This document shows, piece after piece, positions 1-10,514 of a stretch of DNA of 64,000 nt (position 1 is the stretch's first letter; every line of letters begins with the position of its first letter). The position numbers were made by a program, and so were the translations under genes. Source of the stretch: Cristatella mucedo. Taxonomy: Eukaryota > Bryozoa > Phylactolaemata > Cristatellidae. The stretch is taken from positions 372,001 through 436,000 of the forward strand of contig WPIO01000052.1 in assembly GCA_009760855.2 (NCBI GenBank), given 5' to 3'. The notes under the pieces were generated by a model. It made no database searches. It was not told the origin of the DNA and saw nothing but the letters and a program-made list of their open reading frames with translations.

Positions 1-1019
1 ACCGCTGCCTTACTTCGAATTTTAAACTTTTGGTGGACTGAATTTTGTCATTTTGACAGACGATTGGACAGATAGCAGCATATGCTATCACACTGATAGT
101 GATGCTGCTTTCTATTCTATAATACTAAACATTCCAAAATCAACATATCTAGGGCTTTTATTTCTTTTCGCTAGAAGCTTATTATCAGTGCTTTTCTAAA
201 TAGTTTTATATTAGTCATTCCCCGAATATTCTCGGTAGTTTATCCAAAAAAGACTCTACTTAATAGCTTCAAGAAACCTTTCTCATAATCGTTATTAGAT
301 GCATTTTTCAAGCCCAGTGTTATTCTCTAGTGGAAGAGGGTTCAATTCCATTGTCAGCAGCAATATGCCCACCCAACGTGCTAGTACTTAAGCTACATCA
401 AAAATCCTCAGCCACACGATCAATTATGCCTGCAGCCTCTAAAAAGTTTATATGGTGGCTGAATGCAGTAATTACAGGGTGCCCCATGCAGTATGCATGC
501 AGATGAAGCCAAATGAGAGACCATTTTTTACCCTTAGTCGAAATTAATTACTCTATAAATCTTCTTTAACTCATACTCATACTACATTCTTTAACTCATA
601 TCATAACCCTGATTCAAAAAAAACTGAAAATAACGATATGAATTGTATATTTCTCTTTAGGCAGTAAATATAAAACTTATCTCAGATAAGTAATCTTCCC
701 TTTTGAAACTCATCTAATATTTGGAAATTTGTTTGACCTCTACTTGCCGTCATTTGGGAAATAGTAAATAATCGGAGAATCTACCTTTTTGCAGTAGGAC
801 TTTAAATTTCAACTTCTAAGATCATGCCCTTTAAAGAGTTACGTTCCATTTTCTAAACAGTTTCTTTAGTTATCTTTGATATGTTAAAAACTTAAAGTTA
901 GAAGTTGAAAGATATTCAGTTATTGGTTGACTAAAGAGAGCGATGGCATTAAAGTACAACTCCCATGACTTTTTAATTTTAGGATTATCATCAGGACAAA
1001 AGTCAATATTAGATTACGT
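1..1019. other. Unannotated left flank
   Basis: AT-rich sequence without a convincing reading frame, RNA gene or repeat. It lies outside the recognisable terminal repeat of the Polinton and is probably host intergenic DNA. Confidence 0.4.
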
Positions 1020-2240
1020 ACGTTTTTCGGGACCAGCTGGGACCAGCGGTGGCGATTCGGCCTTTAGAATGTGTCTGCTATCCGCAGGAGTGGCTGATAG
1101 ATGATGGCTGTCCTGTCAAAATCAGCCATAACTACGTAAAAAAAAGAATCGTCTGGAAACTTTTCGGCATTCAACCTGGACTGTGATACTCATTGGGCGG
1201 TTTGGCAACTTTATGAATTCCTTAGCGTAATGACCCGCTAGGCTGGGCAGAATACCACTAAGCTCTCGCCACACTATCTCGCCACACTATCTCGGCTAGG
1301 TATTTGAGAGTAGAGCTCCTGCTCTTTCTTCGGCTCTTCCTTCTTTCGGCTCAGTTTCGACGCCGTCGCCGGTAGTTTTCAGACTCGTCTCTCGGAATGC
1401 CAGGGAGGGGGGCGAGCTGTTCGCCGGCGATTGGCCGGTAAGGAAGAGGTAGCGCCAGGAGGATTCAGCAGAAGCAGCCTACTACGGTCGTATAGCGCCC
1501 GCGCTCGCATTTTGTATTTGTATTTTTCGCGTGTGCTTACGCACGTGATATCGGACAAGGGATTTGCCGATCGAAGCGAGCTAGTAGTTTTTGGGTTTAG
1601 TTAGCGAGGTATTCCTTCCTTTGAGGTGGAAGCGGAGCCCCAGTTCTCCAGTCATGCTCTAGGCTTCGGACTGGGCTCCTCCGACTATTTTAGGTAGTTC
1701 CCCACAGCAGCCGTATTTAGCTTAAGTGCAGGAACGTATTTCCCCTGCAAGCGCGCTGGGGATGTTGAGAGCCTTCGAGGAGTGTGGAGATTATTCCGAG
1801 CTAGACAAACAGCAACACTGTGCACAGGCGAATAAAACTCACTAAAATTCCTCATTCGTATGTGTCTCTTTCCAATTCACGCCGCGAACTCAAGTCCTCC
1901 TTAATAACGGTAAGTAGGTCAGCGCCAGAAAAACTCATTTCGTGGCGGTCTGCTAATTGCCCGTACGAGCTCACCAAGCCGCTGTTAGCAGTAAGCTGAG
2001 CCACTTGGTAAGCAGCCGGTTACGCCTAGTCCGAGTAAATGTAAAATGAATGGCATGTAGCCTAGGGCTCGATCGAATTACGTCATCAATTAAACAAATC
2101 GTCCTCCGATAAGCAATCTCTCTTCTGCTCGATCGTTTCTCGTCGTCCGACTTATTTAATGGCTGCCGTCATTCTCGAGACCCTATTCTCCACACCCTTT
2201 ATTTTACATCTACTTAGAGTCGTTTAGGTTGATTAACGTA
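1020..2240 (+). repeat. Left terminal inverted repeat of the Polinton (copy A)
   Basis: This block is matched in inverse orientation by 26430-28150. The clearest part is the inner end, 2041-2240, whose reverse complement appears at about 26430-26640 and includes the words CTCGAGA, GATGACGTCAT and CCTAGG. The outer part shares a TATTTGAGAG motif near 1300, a GACGCCGTCG word near 1360, a GCGCCAGGAGGATT word near 1453 and an AATAAAA word near 1832 with copies B and C. It looks promoter-like (TATA-type box, polyadenylation-type signal) but contains no recognisable gene. Confidence 0.75.
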
Positions 2241-2799
2241 ACTTTCATCCTTTTTAATAAATAAAAATGTTTAGTCTGTTTTGCGATTCGATCCCGTGCT
2301 CATTACATATATGAACTTTATTTTACAGTAATCTCCGCCCAACCTTCTGTGCGCCGCAATACTTACCTTACTTACATTTCCAAGCGATGATTCATGTTTA
2401 TATCCTAAAATACTTTGCATGCATTTGACAAACAGTTTATGAAATGATAACAATCCCAAAACCCGAGCTGTGTCACCCGCTGGGCAACGACACAAGCTCC
2501 CAAGAAAGATATAGGATAGACTATCGAACAAGTCACATTCTGGACATCGACTTGTACTAAATGAGAATGGAAAGTAAAGATGGTCATGCAAGTCACCCTC
2601 TGGGCATTGACTTGCACTAAATAAGAAAGATGAAGGACGGACGATACTTCGTCTGCAGCGCCCTGCTGGCCTTGGCTGAATTTTAGCGCGAACAAGAGCT
2701 GTTCGGAGGCGGGCTAGAACTCCTTTGTCCTGGAGCAGTGAGCTAGAGAGGAGCGTCAGTGAGGTTAGAGAGCAAGAGCTTAAGAGCAAGCCAGGAAGC
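2241..2799. other. Spacer between repeat copies A and B
   Basis: No credible gene. Two imperfect copies of a roughly 60-bp unit around AAGTCAC-TTCTGG-CATCGACTTG occur near 2530 and 2590. The segment separates the true left terminal repeat from a second repeat copy, and may be part of the rearrangement that duplicated the repeat. Confidence 0.4.
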
Positions 2800-4190
2800 T
2801 CTCTGACTAGCGGTGGCGATTCGGCCTTTAGAATTGGTCCGATAGCCGCGGGAGCTGCTGATTGATGTTGGCTGGCCTGTCAACCTTCGCCATCACTCTG
2901 TCCAAAAAGAATCGTCTGGAACCCATTCGCCATTCAAGTTGGGCAGAGGGGAAATTCTAGTGGCCTAGTGTCCGTATTATTTTCTTACCGTAATGGGCCC
3001 TGGTGTCGGGCCCAATACCACTAAGCTCTTGCCCCATTGTCTCAGCTAAGTATTTAAGAGTCGAGCGACGCTCGCTCTGGGCCTGGTGTTTTTGGTCTCT
3101 CCTGGTCTTTGGTCCGGCTCTGCGCTTCGACGCCGTCGGGCTCTCGTTTCTCTGAAAGCGAGGGAAGAGGGCGGGCTGTCCGCCGACGATGGATGGAACT
3201 GGACAAGACAGCGCTAGGAGGATTCGGTGGACTCCACTGAATACGGTCGTATCGCGCCCGAGCTGGCATGCTGTTTCTTTTGTGTTTTGTGTGTGCGCGC
3301 TAGCACGTGGTCTCGGCATAGGGATTTACCGGTGCGAGCTAGGCGTAGTTGACTTGTGTGGAGGCCTAGTTCTCCGGGTAGGGTTTAGGCTCCAGTTTTA
3401 GCTCCGTCTATTTGGGTCGTTCCCCAGTATAGATGTAACTAGCGTAAGTGTGGAGAGTGTGGAGACGTGTTTCCTCCGCAAGAGTGCTTGAGGTGGCGTG
3501 TGTGGAGTATTCCTGCCACACTGGTGGAAACCGAGTCCTAGTTCTCCGGTTAGGGTTTAGGCTCTGGTTCGTGCTGCGTCTATTTGGGTCGTTTCCCATT
3601 ATACACGTAAGCAGCCCCAGAGTGGAGAAGTATTTCCTCCGCAAGAGTGCTTAAGGTGGCGTGCGTGGAGTATTCTTGTCGTACTGGTGGAAACCGAGTC
3701 CTAGTTCTCCGGTTAGGGTTTAGGCTCTGGTTCGCGCTTCATTGTGGAGAAGTATTCCCTCCGCAAGAGTGCTTAAGTTGGCGTGTTTGGGATATTCCTT
3801 CCGCACAGGTGGAAATGGAGTCCTAATTCTCCGGTTAGGGTTTAGGCTCCGGTTCGCGTTCAGTGTGGAGAAGTATTCCCTCCGCAAGAGTGTTGGTGCT
3901 GTTGAGAACGTGCGAGGAGTGTGGAGATAAAGCTGAACTAGGTGCGCAGCGACATTGTGCGCTTGCGATCAAATTCAGTAAAATCCCCAATTTGTGTGTC
4001 TCGCTTTCCAATTCGCACCGTGGACTCACGAACCCCTTAAGTAGCGGTAAGCAGGTCGGCGCCAGAAACGCTCGTTTCGTAGCGGCCAGCTTATTGGGCG
4101 TAGGCGCGCACCGAACGGCAGTAAGCGCAAGGCTACGCCGCTAGGTAAGCGGCAGGTCAAGCCTACCCCGCCGAGCCTTCGGCGTTACAG
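2800..4190 (+). repeat. Extra direct copy of the Polinton terminal repeat (copy B)
   Basis: It begins with the same GCGGTGGCGATTCGGCCTTT word as copy A (near 1045 in A, 2810 in B). It then shares the TATTTAAGAG box (3049), the GACGCCGTCG word (3130), the CCAGAAACGCTCGTTTCGT region (about 4061) and the AGGTAAGC end (about 4143). It is in the same orientation as A and inverse to the right arm. It lacks the inner segment found at 2041-2240, so it is a partial or older copy inserted between the left arm and the coding core. Confidence 0.7.
3360..3925 (+). repeat. Tandem subrepeats inside copy B (about 120-170 bp unit, four copies)
   Basis: The phrase TAGTTCTCCGG-TAGGGTTTAGGCTC recurs near 3368, 3540, 3700 and 3822. 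Each is followed by a GTGGAGAAGTATT-CCTCCGCAAGAGTG segment and a GTGTGGAGTATTCC-type segment. Units vary in length through internal deletions. A single diverged unit occupies the equivalent place in copy A (about 1630-1800). The core word GGTTAGGGTTTAGG resembles telomere-type repeats but occurs once per unit. Confidence 0.8.
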
Positions 4191-4660
4191 TTCGATAGAT
4201 AGAGAATCAATTTTTCCATTGATTTCATCTACCTCTTGATAGATATATTTTACGTACTCACATTTGGGTACTTTTTCTACAACTTCTATATAATCCTCAA
4301 AATAACAATCCACATACACTCGGTGAGCCGTGATGGCACACTAGGTAAGGTGGTTGCTTTCACGACCTCGGTCCCGAGGTCGTGGGTTCGATACCTGCGG
4401 TGGGCGATCCTTTATCGCCACTGCAAGTGGTGGTGATAGCCGTAAAGGCTCTTCTGTCGCTTTACAAAAAGAGGCTGTTTAATCAGCTAGGATTTTTTTT
4501 TACACGAACGCTTCTTCATTTCAGGAAGCCATTTCGGAAAGGAGGACAATACCTACTCACGTGATATATCAGGCGTTCCCAGTGGTCTAAATTTAGTAGC
4601 TGACGTCATTACATTCATCACTAAGGATAAAACGATTTTTATTCTCAAAATAATATAGGG
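4191..4660 (+). repeat. Transition to the coding core with a tRNA-derived SINE-like segment
   Basis: Positions about 4318-4405 look like a tRNA-derived SINE head: an A-box-like TGGCACACTAGG and a B box GGTTCGATACC, with a pyrimidine-rich anticodon-like arm between. The following GCCACTGCAAGTGGTGGTGATAGC body recurs in diverged form near 59190-59230. It does not fold cleanly as a full tRNA, so it is not called a tRNA gene. The rest is spacer containing a TGACGTCATT word also present in the terminal repeat. Confidence 0.55.
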
Positions 4661-4665
4661 AAAAC

Positions 4666-5248
4666 ATGTCAGACCTTCGAAGCAAATACGCTAATTCCAA
4701 GTACAATCAAATACTTTTAGACAATGATAGGATTACATGCTGCTTAACTAAACAAATACGAATTAGATATGGTTTTCAATTTTTAGGTATCTTACTTTCT
4801 CTTGCAATTACTGTAATAAGTACTTATATTCAAAAAGGCTGACCCAGTGCATGTAACCCCTAAGTATGTTATTCATTTTGTTTGTTTTTCAAGCATGATT
4901 TTACTTACTATTCTATTGCGTATCACTTTGCAGCAAATGTAAAGCGCCTAGAAAGAGATTAAGTTCTCTGAGGGCGCTTTATCAAGTGCAATATTATTAT
5001 TATTATTATTATAAAAACATGAGGAACTTTCTCATGTTGTATCAGTATTAGGTGCATTGGCAACAATGATAATCTCAATAGATAGTACAATCTCACAAAT
5101 CGATAGAAGGAAAAGATCTACTCTTCAAGCAAATCATTACCTAGTTTCAAAGATAGTAGATGCTTTAGATGATGAGAAAATAACTAAAGAAGAATTCAAT
5201 CAAATATTAATTGATCCATTAGAAAATGTAAGTAATACTAAGGCTTAA
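4666..5248 (+). pseudogene. Small two-helix membrane protein, split by a retrotransposon end
   Basis: The 5' part (4666-4842) encodes 58 residues, with a charged N-terminus and a hydrophobic helix around FLGILLSLAITVIS. The 3' part (about 5018-5248) continues in another frame with a second hydrophobic stretch around SVLGALATMIIS and then a charged tail containing EEFNQILIDP. Between them sits a 3' end of a CR1-like element (about 4843-5015). The start is preceded by AATATAGGG, close to the TATAG signal seen at other genes of the element. Function unknown; a holin-like or other small membrane protein is possible but unproven. Confidence 0.55.
4843..5015 (+). mobile_element. CR1-like retrotransposon 3' end inserted in the left-end gene
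   Basis: The segment runs from a GACCCAGTGCATGTAACCCC phrase through AAGCATGATTTTACTTACTAT to the common 3' hairpin (AAAGCGCC...GGCGCTTT, about 4940-4990) and an (ATT)n tail. It is 5'-truncated and oriented on the plus strand. The same end recurs at 13976, 22364, 28361 and, inverted, at 31213. Confidence 0.85.
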
Positions 5249-6110
5249 TAACTTGTAACTCCTCTCTAACAAAACTTCTCTTAACATTATTTACCCAAAA
5301 ACTCGCCGGTTGTTCTTGTAACACCATTATCCTAACAATAGTATGTTTAGTTGAACACCATATCGGGTCTGTAGCTCTTCTTCTCTTTTCATCTTCTCCT
5401 TCACCTGGTTCTAATAAATATCTAACAGTTGTTCCAAGTTCTAATAACTGTTCTTGTTCTCGTACTTTTCTATGGTATTTTGGTTTCTTTAGTTTTACTT
5501 TTTCTTTTTTTATTGCTTTAACAGGTTTTTCTCCAGTTGCTTTTGTAATACTATTATTTAGATAATCCATAATCTTTGTTAAATGTAAAATCCACTCTCT
5601 GTTTCTAGTATATTCTCCTTTATTGATACTTTATATTTCTTTTTCATACTGTGCAATAAATGCTCTCTCAACAACTGTTCTATTCATTCTTTCAACTAAT
5701 GCACCACTCTTTTCACTACTACCTTCAATAATTTGTGTTTCATGTTTTTTCATTGTGTAGCAAACTCTCCTTTAAACTCTGACCCTGGATCTACTGTCAT
5801 TTTCTTTGGCCATTTCAAAGCACCTTTATTGTAAATATCTATTATTGTTTTTGTTACTTCTTTAGAAGATTTAGTTTTAAGCGGTCTTGAATCCTTATAT
5901 CTACTAGTAATATCAATAACACTCAATGCATATTTATATCCAGATTCATTAGGCATGTATAAAATGTCTGCTCGATTATTTTCATTAGGCTCAACAATAT
6001 TAAAGAAACCTTGTGGAATTTTCTTAGGTCTTAGTTTGAATACTTGACATATCGGAGTCAGAATTGAATTTACCTTCTATTTTTCTTTCATTTATAGTTA
6101 AAAATGACAT
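5238..6110 (-). pseudogene. Polinton DDE integrase (retroviral-type), frameshifted
   Basis: This enzyme joins the element ends to host DNA. Reading down the minus strand there is NRADILY (first catalytic Asp, about 5960), then YKYALSVIDITSRYKDSRPL, then KKMTVDPGSEFKGEF (second Asp, about 5780), then SGALVERMNRTVVERAF (catalytic Glu, about 5690). The C-terminus ends in FVREELQVI, typical of Polinton integrases. Breaks seen: a one-base frameshift just after the FKGEF motif near 5755, an in-frame TAA near 5630, and a probable frameshift near 6050. All three catalytic acids remain encoded, but not in one frame. The start near 6110 is uncertain, and it is divergent from the gene at 6121. Confidence 0.85.
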
Positions 6111-6120
6111 GCTATAGAGA

Positions 6121-6579
6121 ATGGAAATATTTTGTGAGACATGTTTAAATACATTTAATGAAATTGATTATCTTGAAGGAAATCATTCTTATTATTATAA
6201 AGAAATAAATAGACAAAAAAGAAATTATGAAATACGCTGTGATATCTGTTATAAGGATATGCAAGAAACAGAATTTTATTCAAGCCTCATGCGTAATGAT
6301 TCAATTATAATTTGTTCTTACTGTAATATAAATACTAACTAATTTAAAAAAGAGAGACCAACATAATTATATTCATTAGTTAAGAAACACTTAAAACAAC
6401 AATGTTGCTCTACTTCTTTACATCATTGTTTAGATCATGAAGCTATCTGTTCTATATCAAAACTATTTCCTCTTCTTAAAGGTAAACGTAAAGCAACAAA
6501 GTTAAAAGAGTTAATAGTTTCAATATATAATTCATACTATTCAGGAGGGTACATAACTGACCAAGATGTTTACTCTTAG
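6121..6579 (+). pseudogene. Cys-rich putative zinc-binding protein
   Basis: The first frame (6121-6342, 73 aa) carries three CxxC pairs (CETC, CDIC, CSYC), suggesting one or two zinc sites. A second frame (about 6370-6579) continues with CC, HHCLDH and a lysine-rich tail and may be the frameshifted remainder. The start follows TATAGAGA, the signal seen at many genes of this element. No family recognised; the role could be regulatory or nucleic-acid binding. Confidence 0.5.
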
Positions 6580-7399
6580 TTTACCAGTAGTATCAATGAA
6601 GTAATACTCTGTTGGAAGTCTTGTAAAATAAACATAATACTTTAAATCCACACCTGTTGGAGAAGTATTAATAGCTCTAAAATCTCCAAATACAGCAGTT
6701 GTATCAGTATTAGATTTTAGAAACATACAATTAGATGATCCAACGACCATGACATTTAACATCATTACAGGTGGAGCTGTTTTATTTGTCCATGAATAAG
6801 GTTTTGAAAGATTTAGTATTGAGTTCTTTGCATTGACATCCATTAATAGAGCTATTACTTCTGTTATTTTTTAACTGTTTTATATACGTAAGATTTAGTT
6901 GCAACGTCAGAAGCAATAACAGGCTCTGCTACATTAGTTATTGAAAATCCTCCCATATCAACATCTGTGGTTGAAGGAGATGCTTTAAGTAATACATCCC
7001 TCTTCATTCCATCATAAGTAACACAATAATCATCATTTAATACTACTGGTTTATTATTACCTGAATTCCAATAATTAGATGTTATTGCAAAACCATTCAT
7101 GTTTAAGTCTCCACTCATTGTATCACCAGTTCTTTTAACATAATTACTTACTTGACTTACATTTACAGTGTCAGTAGGATTAACACCTGCTCCAAGATTT
7201 AGTATTTGTTTTAACAGCAAGATTAAGTGATGTACCAGAATTAACAACAAAATTAGTATTAGCATATGATTTTGTTACAGCATCTGAGTCATTAATTGGA
7301 TCAGATAAATTAATAATTCTATTTCCATTTGCATTTAAGTCAAGATAGTATAATACCATTAACTTTTGGAACGAAATCTTCACTATGAACTTTTCTCAT
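6541..7399 (-). pseudogene. Phage-tail-fibre-like protein, frameshifted
   Basis: The coding sequence starts at 7399 after a TATAGACA signal and is split over three frames. Fibre-type repeat motifs are visible: IINLSDPINDSDAVTKSYA, RTGDTMSGDLNMNGFAIT and ITNVAEPVIASDVATKSYV. They match the GDtM-G-LdMng-Itnl-dP---tDAaTK-YV pattern of bacteriophage tail-fibre shafts. The last part (6541-6843) lacks these repeats and may be a distal knob or attachment domain, possibly a separate gene. It is a plausible receptor-binding fibre of the virion; homologous plus-strand genes lie at 18607-20894. Confidence 0.65.
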
Positions 7400-7533
7400 T
7401 GTCTATATATTCATTGATTAATATTTTACTTCTATCTAATATTTCTCAAACTACAGGAAGGATTCTTGCAAATCTTCCATAATCTTCTTCCTCAACTACT
7501 TGTATTTTTACTTTTTTTATATACTATTTTACA

Positions 7534-8190
7534 TCATAACCACAGCTTTTCTTTATTGTTAAATCTACCATAATCACATATAATATCAAATTCGAATTCA
7601 AAGTATTTCTCATCCTTAAGTAAATGCATAGGAAAAGGTTCTCGTATAGGCATATCAAAAACAAAATTCGTTGGTATTCTTACCGAACCAGAAGCAACAT
7701 AATATTTAGGAGGTTCTTTACAATTTAATTCCTCAACGAATATCTCAAATTCACTATAGAAACACCTGCTTAATTTTAGAACATGTGATCCTAATAAACA
7801 TTGAGCTAAGTATTGTTTTAGTATTAAATCTTCAACTATACTACGACTCCATAAACATCTTATCTCAATTAATGTATCTTTATCTATAATTCCATCAGGT
7901 GAATAACGATAAACTCCATCACTAGTAGTACATTCATTTGAATTCTCAATAGTTCTATCTAATTTCATTTTTAAATATTTCGCAGCGATTGGTTCGAATA
8001 CCTTACCGAATTTCATTTGTGGAAATCTCATCGGTTGAGAATTTGAAATATATTTTTTTAGTTTTCTATTAGCAATTAATCCTACATCACAATCAATTTG
8101 AGAGCCAAATACCATATCATTACCTAACACAGAATAGACTTTTGATCCACCAATATTTACACTCATAGCTCTCTTCCGCTCATCAGACAC
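7534..8190 (-). CDS. YqaJ-like (PD-(D/E)XK) nuclease
   Basis: This is an uninterrupted 218-residue frame. It contains GKVFEPIAAKYL (conserved Glu helix), then YRYSPDGIIDKDTLIEIRCLWS. The latter is the D...ExK-type core of lambda-exonuclease/YqaJ recombination nucleases (Asp in SPDG, Glu in IEI, with Arg where Lys is usual). A later helix (KQYLAQCLLGSHVLKLSRCFYSE) matches the family's Gln-containing motif. Expected role: 5'-3' exonuclease in recombination or genome processing. The I-E-I-R variant may lower activity. An internal Met (residue 9, AMSVNIGG) is an alternative start. It lies downstream of the capsid gene on the same strand. Confidence 0.7.
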   Translation of the reverse strand: MSDERKRAMSVNIGGSKVYSVLGNDMVFGSQIDCDVGLIANRKLKKYISNSQPMRFPQMKFGKVFEPIAAKYLKMKLDRTIENSNECTTSDGVYRYSPDGIIDKDTLIEIRCLWSRSIVEDLILKQYLAQCLLGSHVLKLSRCFYSEFEIFVEELNCKEPPKYYVASGSVRIPTNFVFDMPIREPFPMHLLKDEKYFEFEFDIICDYGRFNNKEKLWL

Positions 8191-8238
8191 TTGTGTAAAA
8201 TTTGTTTTTTTGCATTATATTTAGTTATTATAATTTTA

Positions 8239-9741
8239 TTAAAAATATTTTCCATCATAAACTATCATCCCTTTGCTGCAAGTGAAATTAGCACCACTTC
8301 CATTAGAAGTTAGCTCAGCACTATTCTCACAGATAGTCAAGTAATGAATTAGAACACCAGCAGCTGGAGTAGCAGTACTATTAAATTCAATAGTTACATC
8401 AAGTCTAGAAGTTCCTCTAAGTGGTTCATCATTGTATTGAAGATCAATGACATGAATTGGGTAAAGCTTAATCCACTCAAGATAAGTAACACCAACAGGT
8501 TCAGTAACTTCATTAAGACCAAGGTATTGTTTCCTAAAAGTCGTGAAGTCCATGTAAGCAGGTGCACACTTTCCAAGTTTTGGTAGACATGCTCTTTGAA
8601 CAGAAGGATATTGTTTAGATCCATTAGCAAGTACAGTAACACTCTTAATATCACAATGATTGTAAGTGCAAGGATTACCAGTGTAATTATCATATTTATC
8701 ATAGCTTTGAGCTGCAACTATCAACCATCTAACTTTATCAATTGTATTCTGAACTGATAGAGTTTTAGTGAATTTAGTTGCTTGGTTAAGAGCTGTTATA
8801 GTAACGTTTTCATAACGTCTAACTCTGTAATTCAATCTAAATTTCTTTGATCTTTCACTTGAGATATCTGCAAGTGCTCTTTGAATACTTTCTTTTGGTA
8901 CAACACATGGAACAACGAGTCTCATTTTTGTCGTTGCGATTTGGAAAGCATTCCAAGTTCCTTCAGCAGGAATACCAACAGCTCCTTTAGTAGTCATAAT
9001 ATTTGCAATGCCGGATGCTCCAGTCATGATTGCATCTCTATCAAGACCACCAACTCTTGTCATTTCAAGTGTAAATGGGATATTATAAAGAATTTTATTC
9101 ATATCAGCACAAAACCCAGAAATTCTAGCAAGAGGTAGAGCAATACTAAAGTTCCCAGCCTCATCAATAATGTTGTTTATAATACCTCTTCAATATACAA
9201 AACCAATATTTGTGGTATTAGCTTCAGAAGCAGCAGGACTAACATATGAAGTAAGTCTTGTATACATATAATCAATTAAACTGGCCTCATCTTTTTTCCA
9301 CCCAGTTGCAAGACCTTCAATTCTATTGTAATCATTTGGATAACAAAGTGAACCCATCAACGTTGAAACACTTCCAACACCTTGTGCAAGTGGAAGACTT
9401 TCAATTTCTTCAGCACCAAGTCTAACTCTCATACTATTAAACATCCATGCACCAGCATTGTTAATGAGACCAACAGCAAGAGTTTTTGCAGGAGCAGCAA
9501 AAGCTCCACCAGCTGCAGCTTGTGCTTGTAATTGACCTTCAAGTAGAAGATAGCCGTCAGAAAGTACGTAACACGTTTGTTGTTCACAAGGAACAATGAA
9601 TGTAACTAGTTTGCTTGATATGCTATCAGTTTCATTTCCATTAGTTTGATAAAACTCTCTAAATTGATAGTCTCCAAGTTTATAATCAGGAAATTCAGGA
9701 TCTCCAAGTTTGAGTATACTATCGATAGGTGCACTTGCCAT
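8239..9741 (-). pseudogene. Major capsid protein (double jelly-roll), one in-frame TGA
   Basis: About 500 codons, split by a single in-frame TGA (9190-9192) with no frame change. The N-terminal part holds LGDYQFREFYQT and the AWMFNSMRVRLGAEEIESLP strand typical of Polinton-type capsid proteins. The C-terminal part holds FTLEMTRVGGLDRDAI, WLIVAAQSYDKYDN and TFRKQYLGLNEVTEPVGVTY. Size and position next to other virion genes fit the trimeric hexon-forming capsid protein. The start at 9741 follows TATAGAGAAGAAAA. Apart from the TGA the gene is well preserved. The assignment rests on motif resemblance and context, not on a structural comparison. Confidence 0.75.
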
Positions 9742-10512
9742 TTTTCTTCTCTATATAAAAAACTAAAAATGATTTCCTAGTTTGAATATATAATCCAGCT
9801 CCTATCTCTTTTCTCATGTTTCCACCAAAACCATCTGCTCTTACATAAGGAGCAACGGCTTTATCATTAATTACTTTCTCTATTTCTTTATATGCTCAAG
9901 GATCATTCTCTTTAAGAGTCTCTGAGTAATCTTCTTCTTCTGGTTCTTCTATCTTTGCTTTTCTACTTTTTTTAGATTTTTTCTTAGTAACCTGTTCAAG
10001 TATAACTTTTTTTAGTTGAATATCCATCTCTTTCACCTTTCTTTCACAATCTTCATCCTTTCTTTTTCTTTCAATTTCATATTCAAGTTCTTTCTTTCTT
10101 CTTTCTTCTTCAAGCTTATCATCCATCTCTCTACGTTTCATAGCATAATCTTGATCTATTCTTTTTTAGTTTGTAGTTCAGTAAGCTTTCTTGCTTGATG
10201 CATTTCAGTACCTTTGTTTGCAACTTTCAAACCAGCATCAACAGCATTACTCGCAGTACCTAAAACTTTGTTAAATATATCAATAGCACCATCCAATTTT
10301 GCTCCAGATACACGATATTTACCACCATGTATTCTATCATGACCAATTCTTGCATAGCTACCCATTGCACTATAATACTTTGAAAATTCTATTGTTGCAA
10401 CTACATCAGTAACTATATTTACACCATTTCCATTTTGATCACTTAATCCTATTTGAAAACTACATATTGCATCTATGTTCCCACGTGTTGGTAAATATAA
10501 TACAATATGCAT
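9719..10512 (-). pseudogene. Putative virion protein with coiled coil
   Basis: The first part (10156-10512, 118 aa) has a beta-rich N-terminus and a GHDRIHGGKYRVSG motif. After a one-base frameshift near 10150 a strongly charged coiled coil follows (about 10140-9950, many K/E/R with KELEYEIERKRKDED). An in-frame TGA (9896-9898) then precedes about 55 further residues that include a GFGGNM motif. The frame runs about 23 bases into the capsid gene start, so the two genes overlap and are probably co-transcribed. No family recognised. Confidence 0.55.
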
Positions 10513-10514
10513 AT

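Noticed and set aside
2957-3319. Protein-coding gene in the terminal repeat, with a relative at 27886-28147
   Set aside because: The frames match only because the repeats are homologous; there is no conserved domain, and the frames differ between copies.
3360-3925. CRISPR-like array
   Set aside because: Units are long, irregular and contiguous without unique spacers; they are tandem subrepeats of the terminal repeat in eukaryotic DNA.
4318-4405. tRNA gene
   Set aside because: A and B boxes are present but the acceptor stem does not pair and the body recurs at 59.2 kb, so it is a SINE head.
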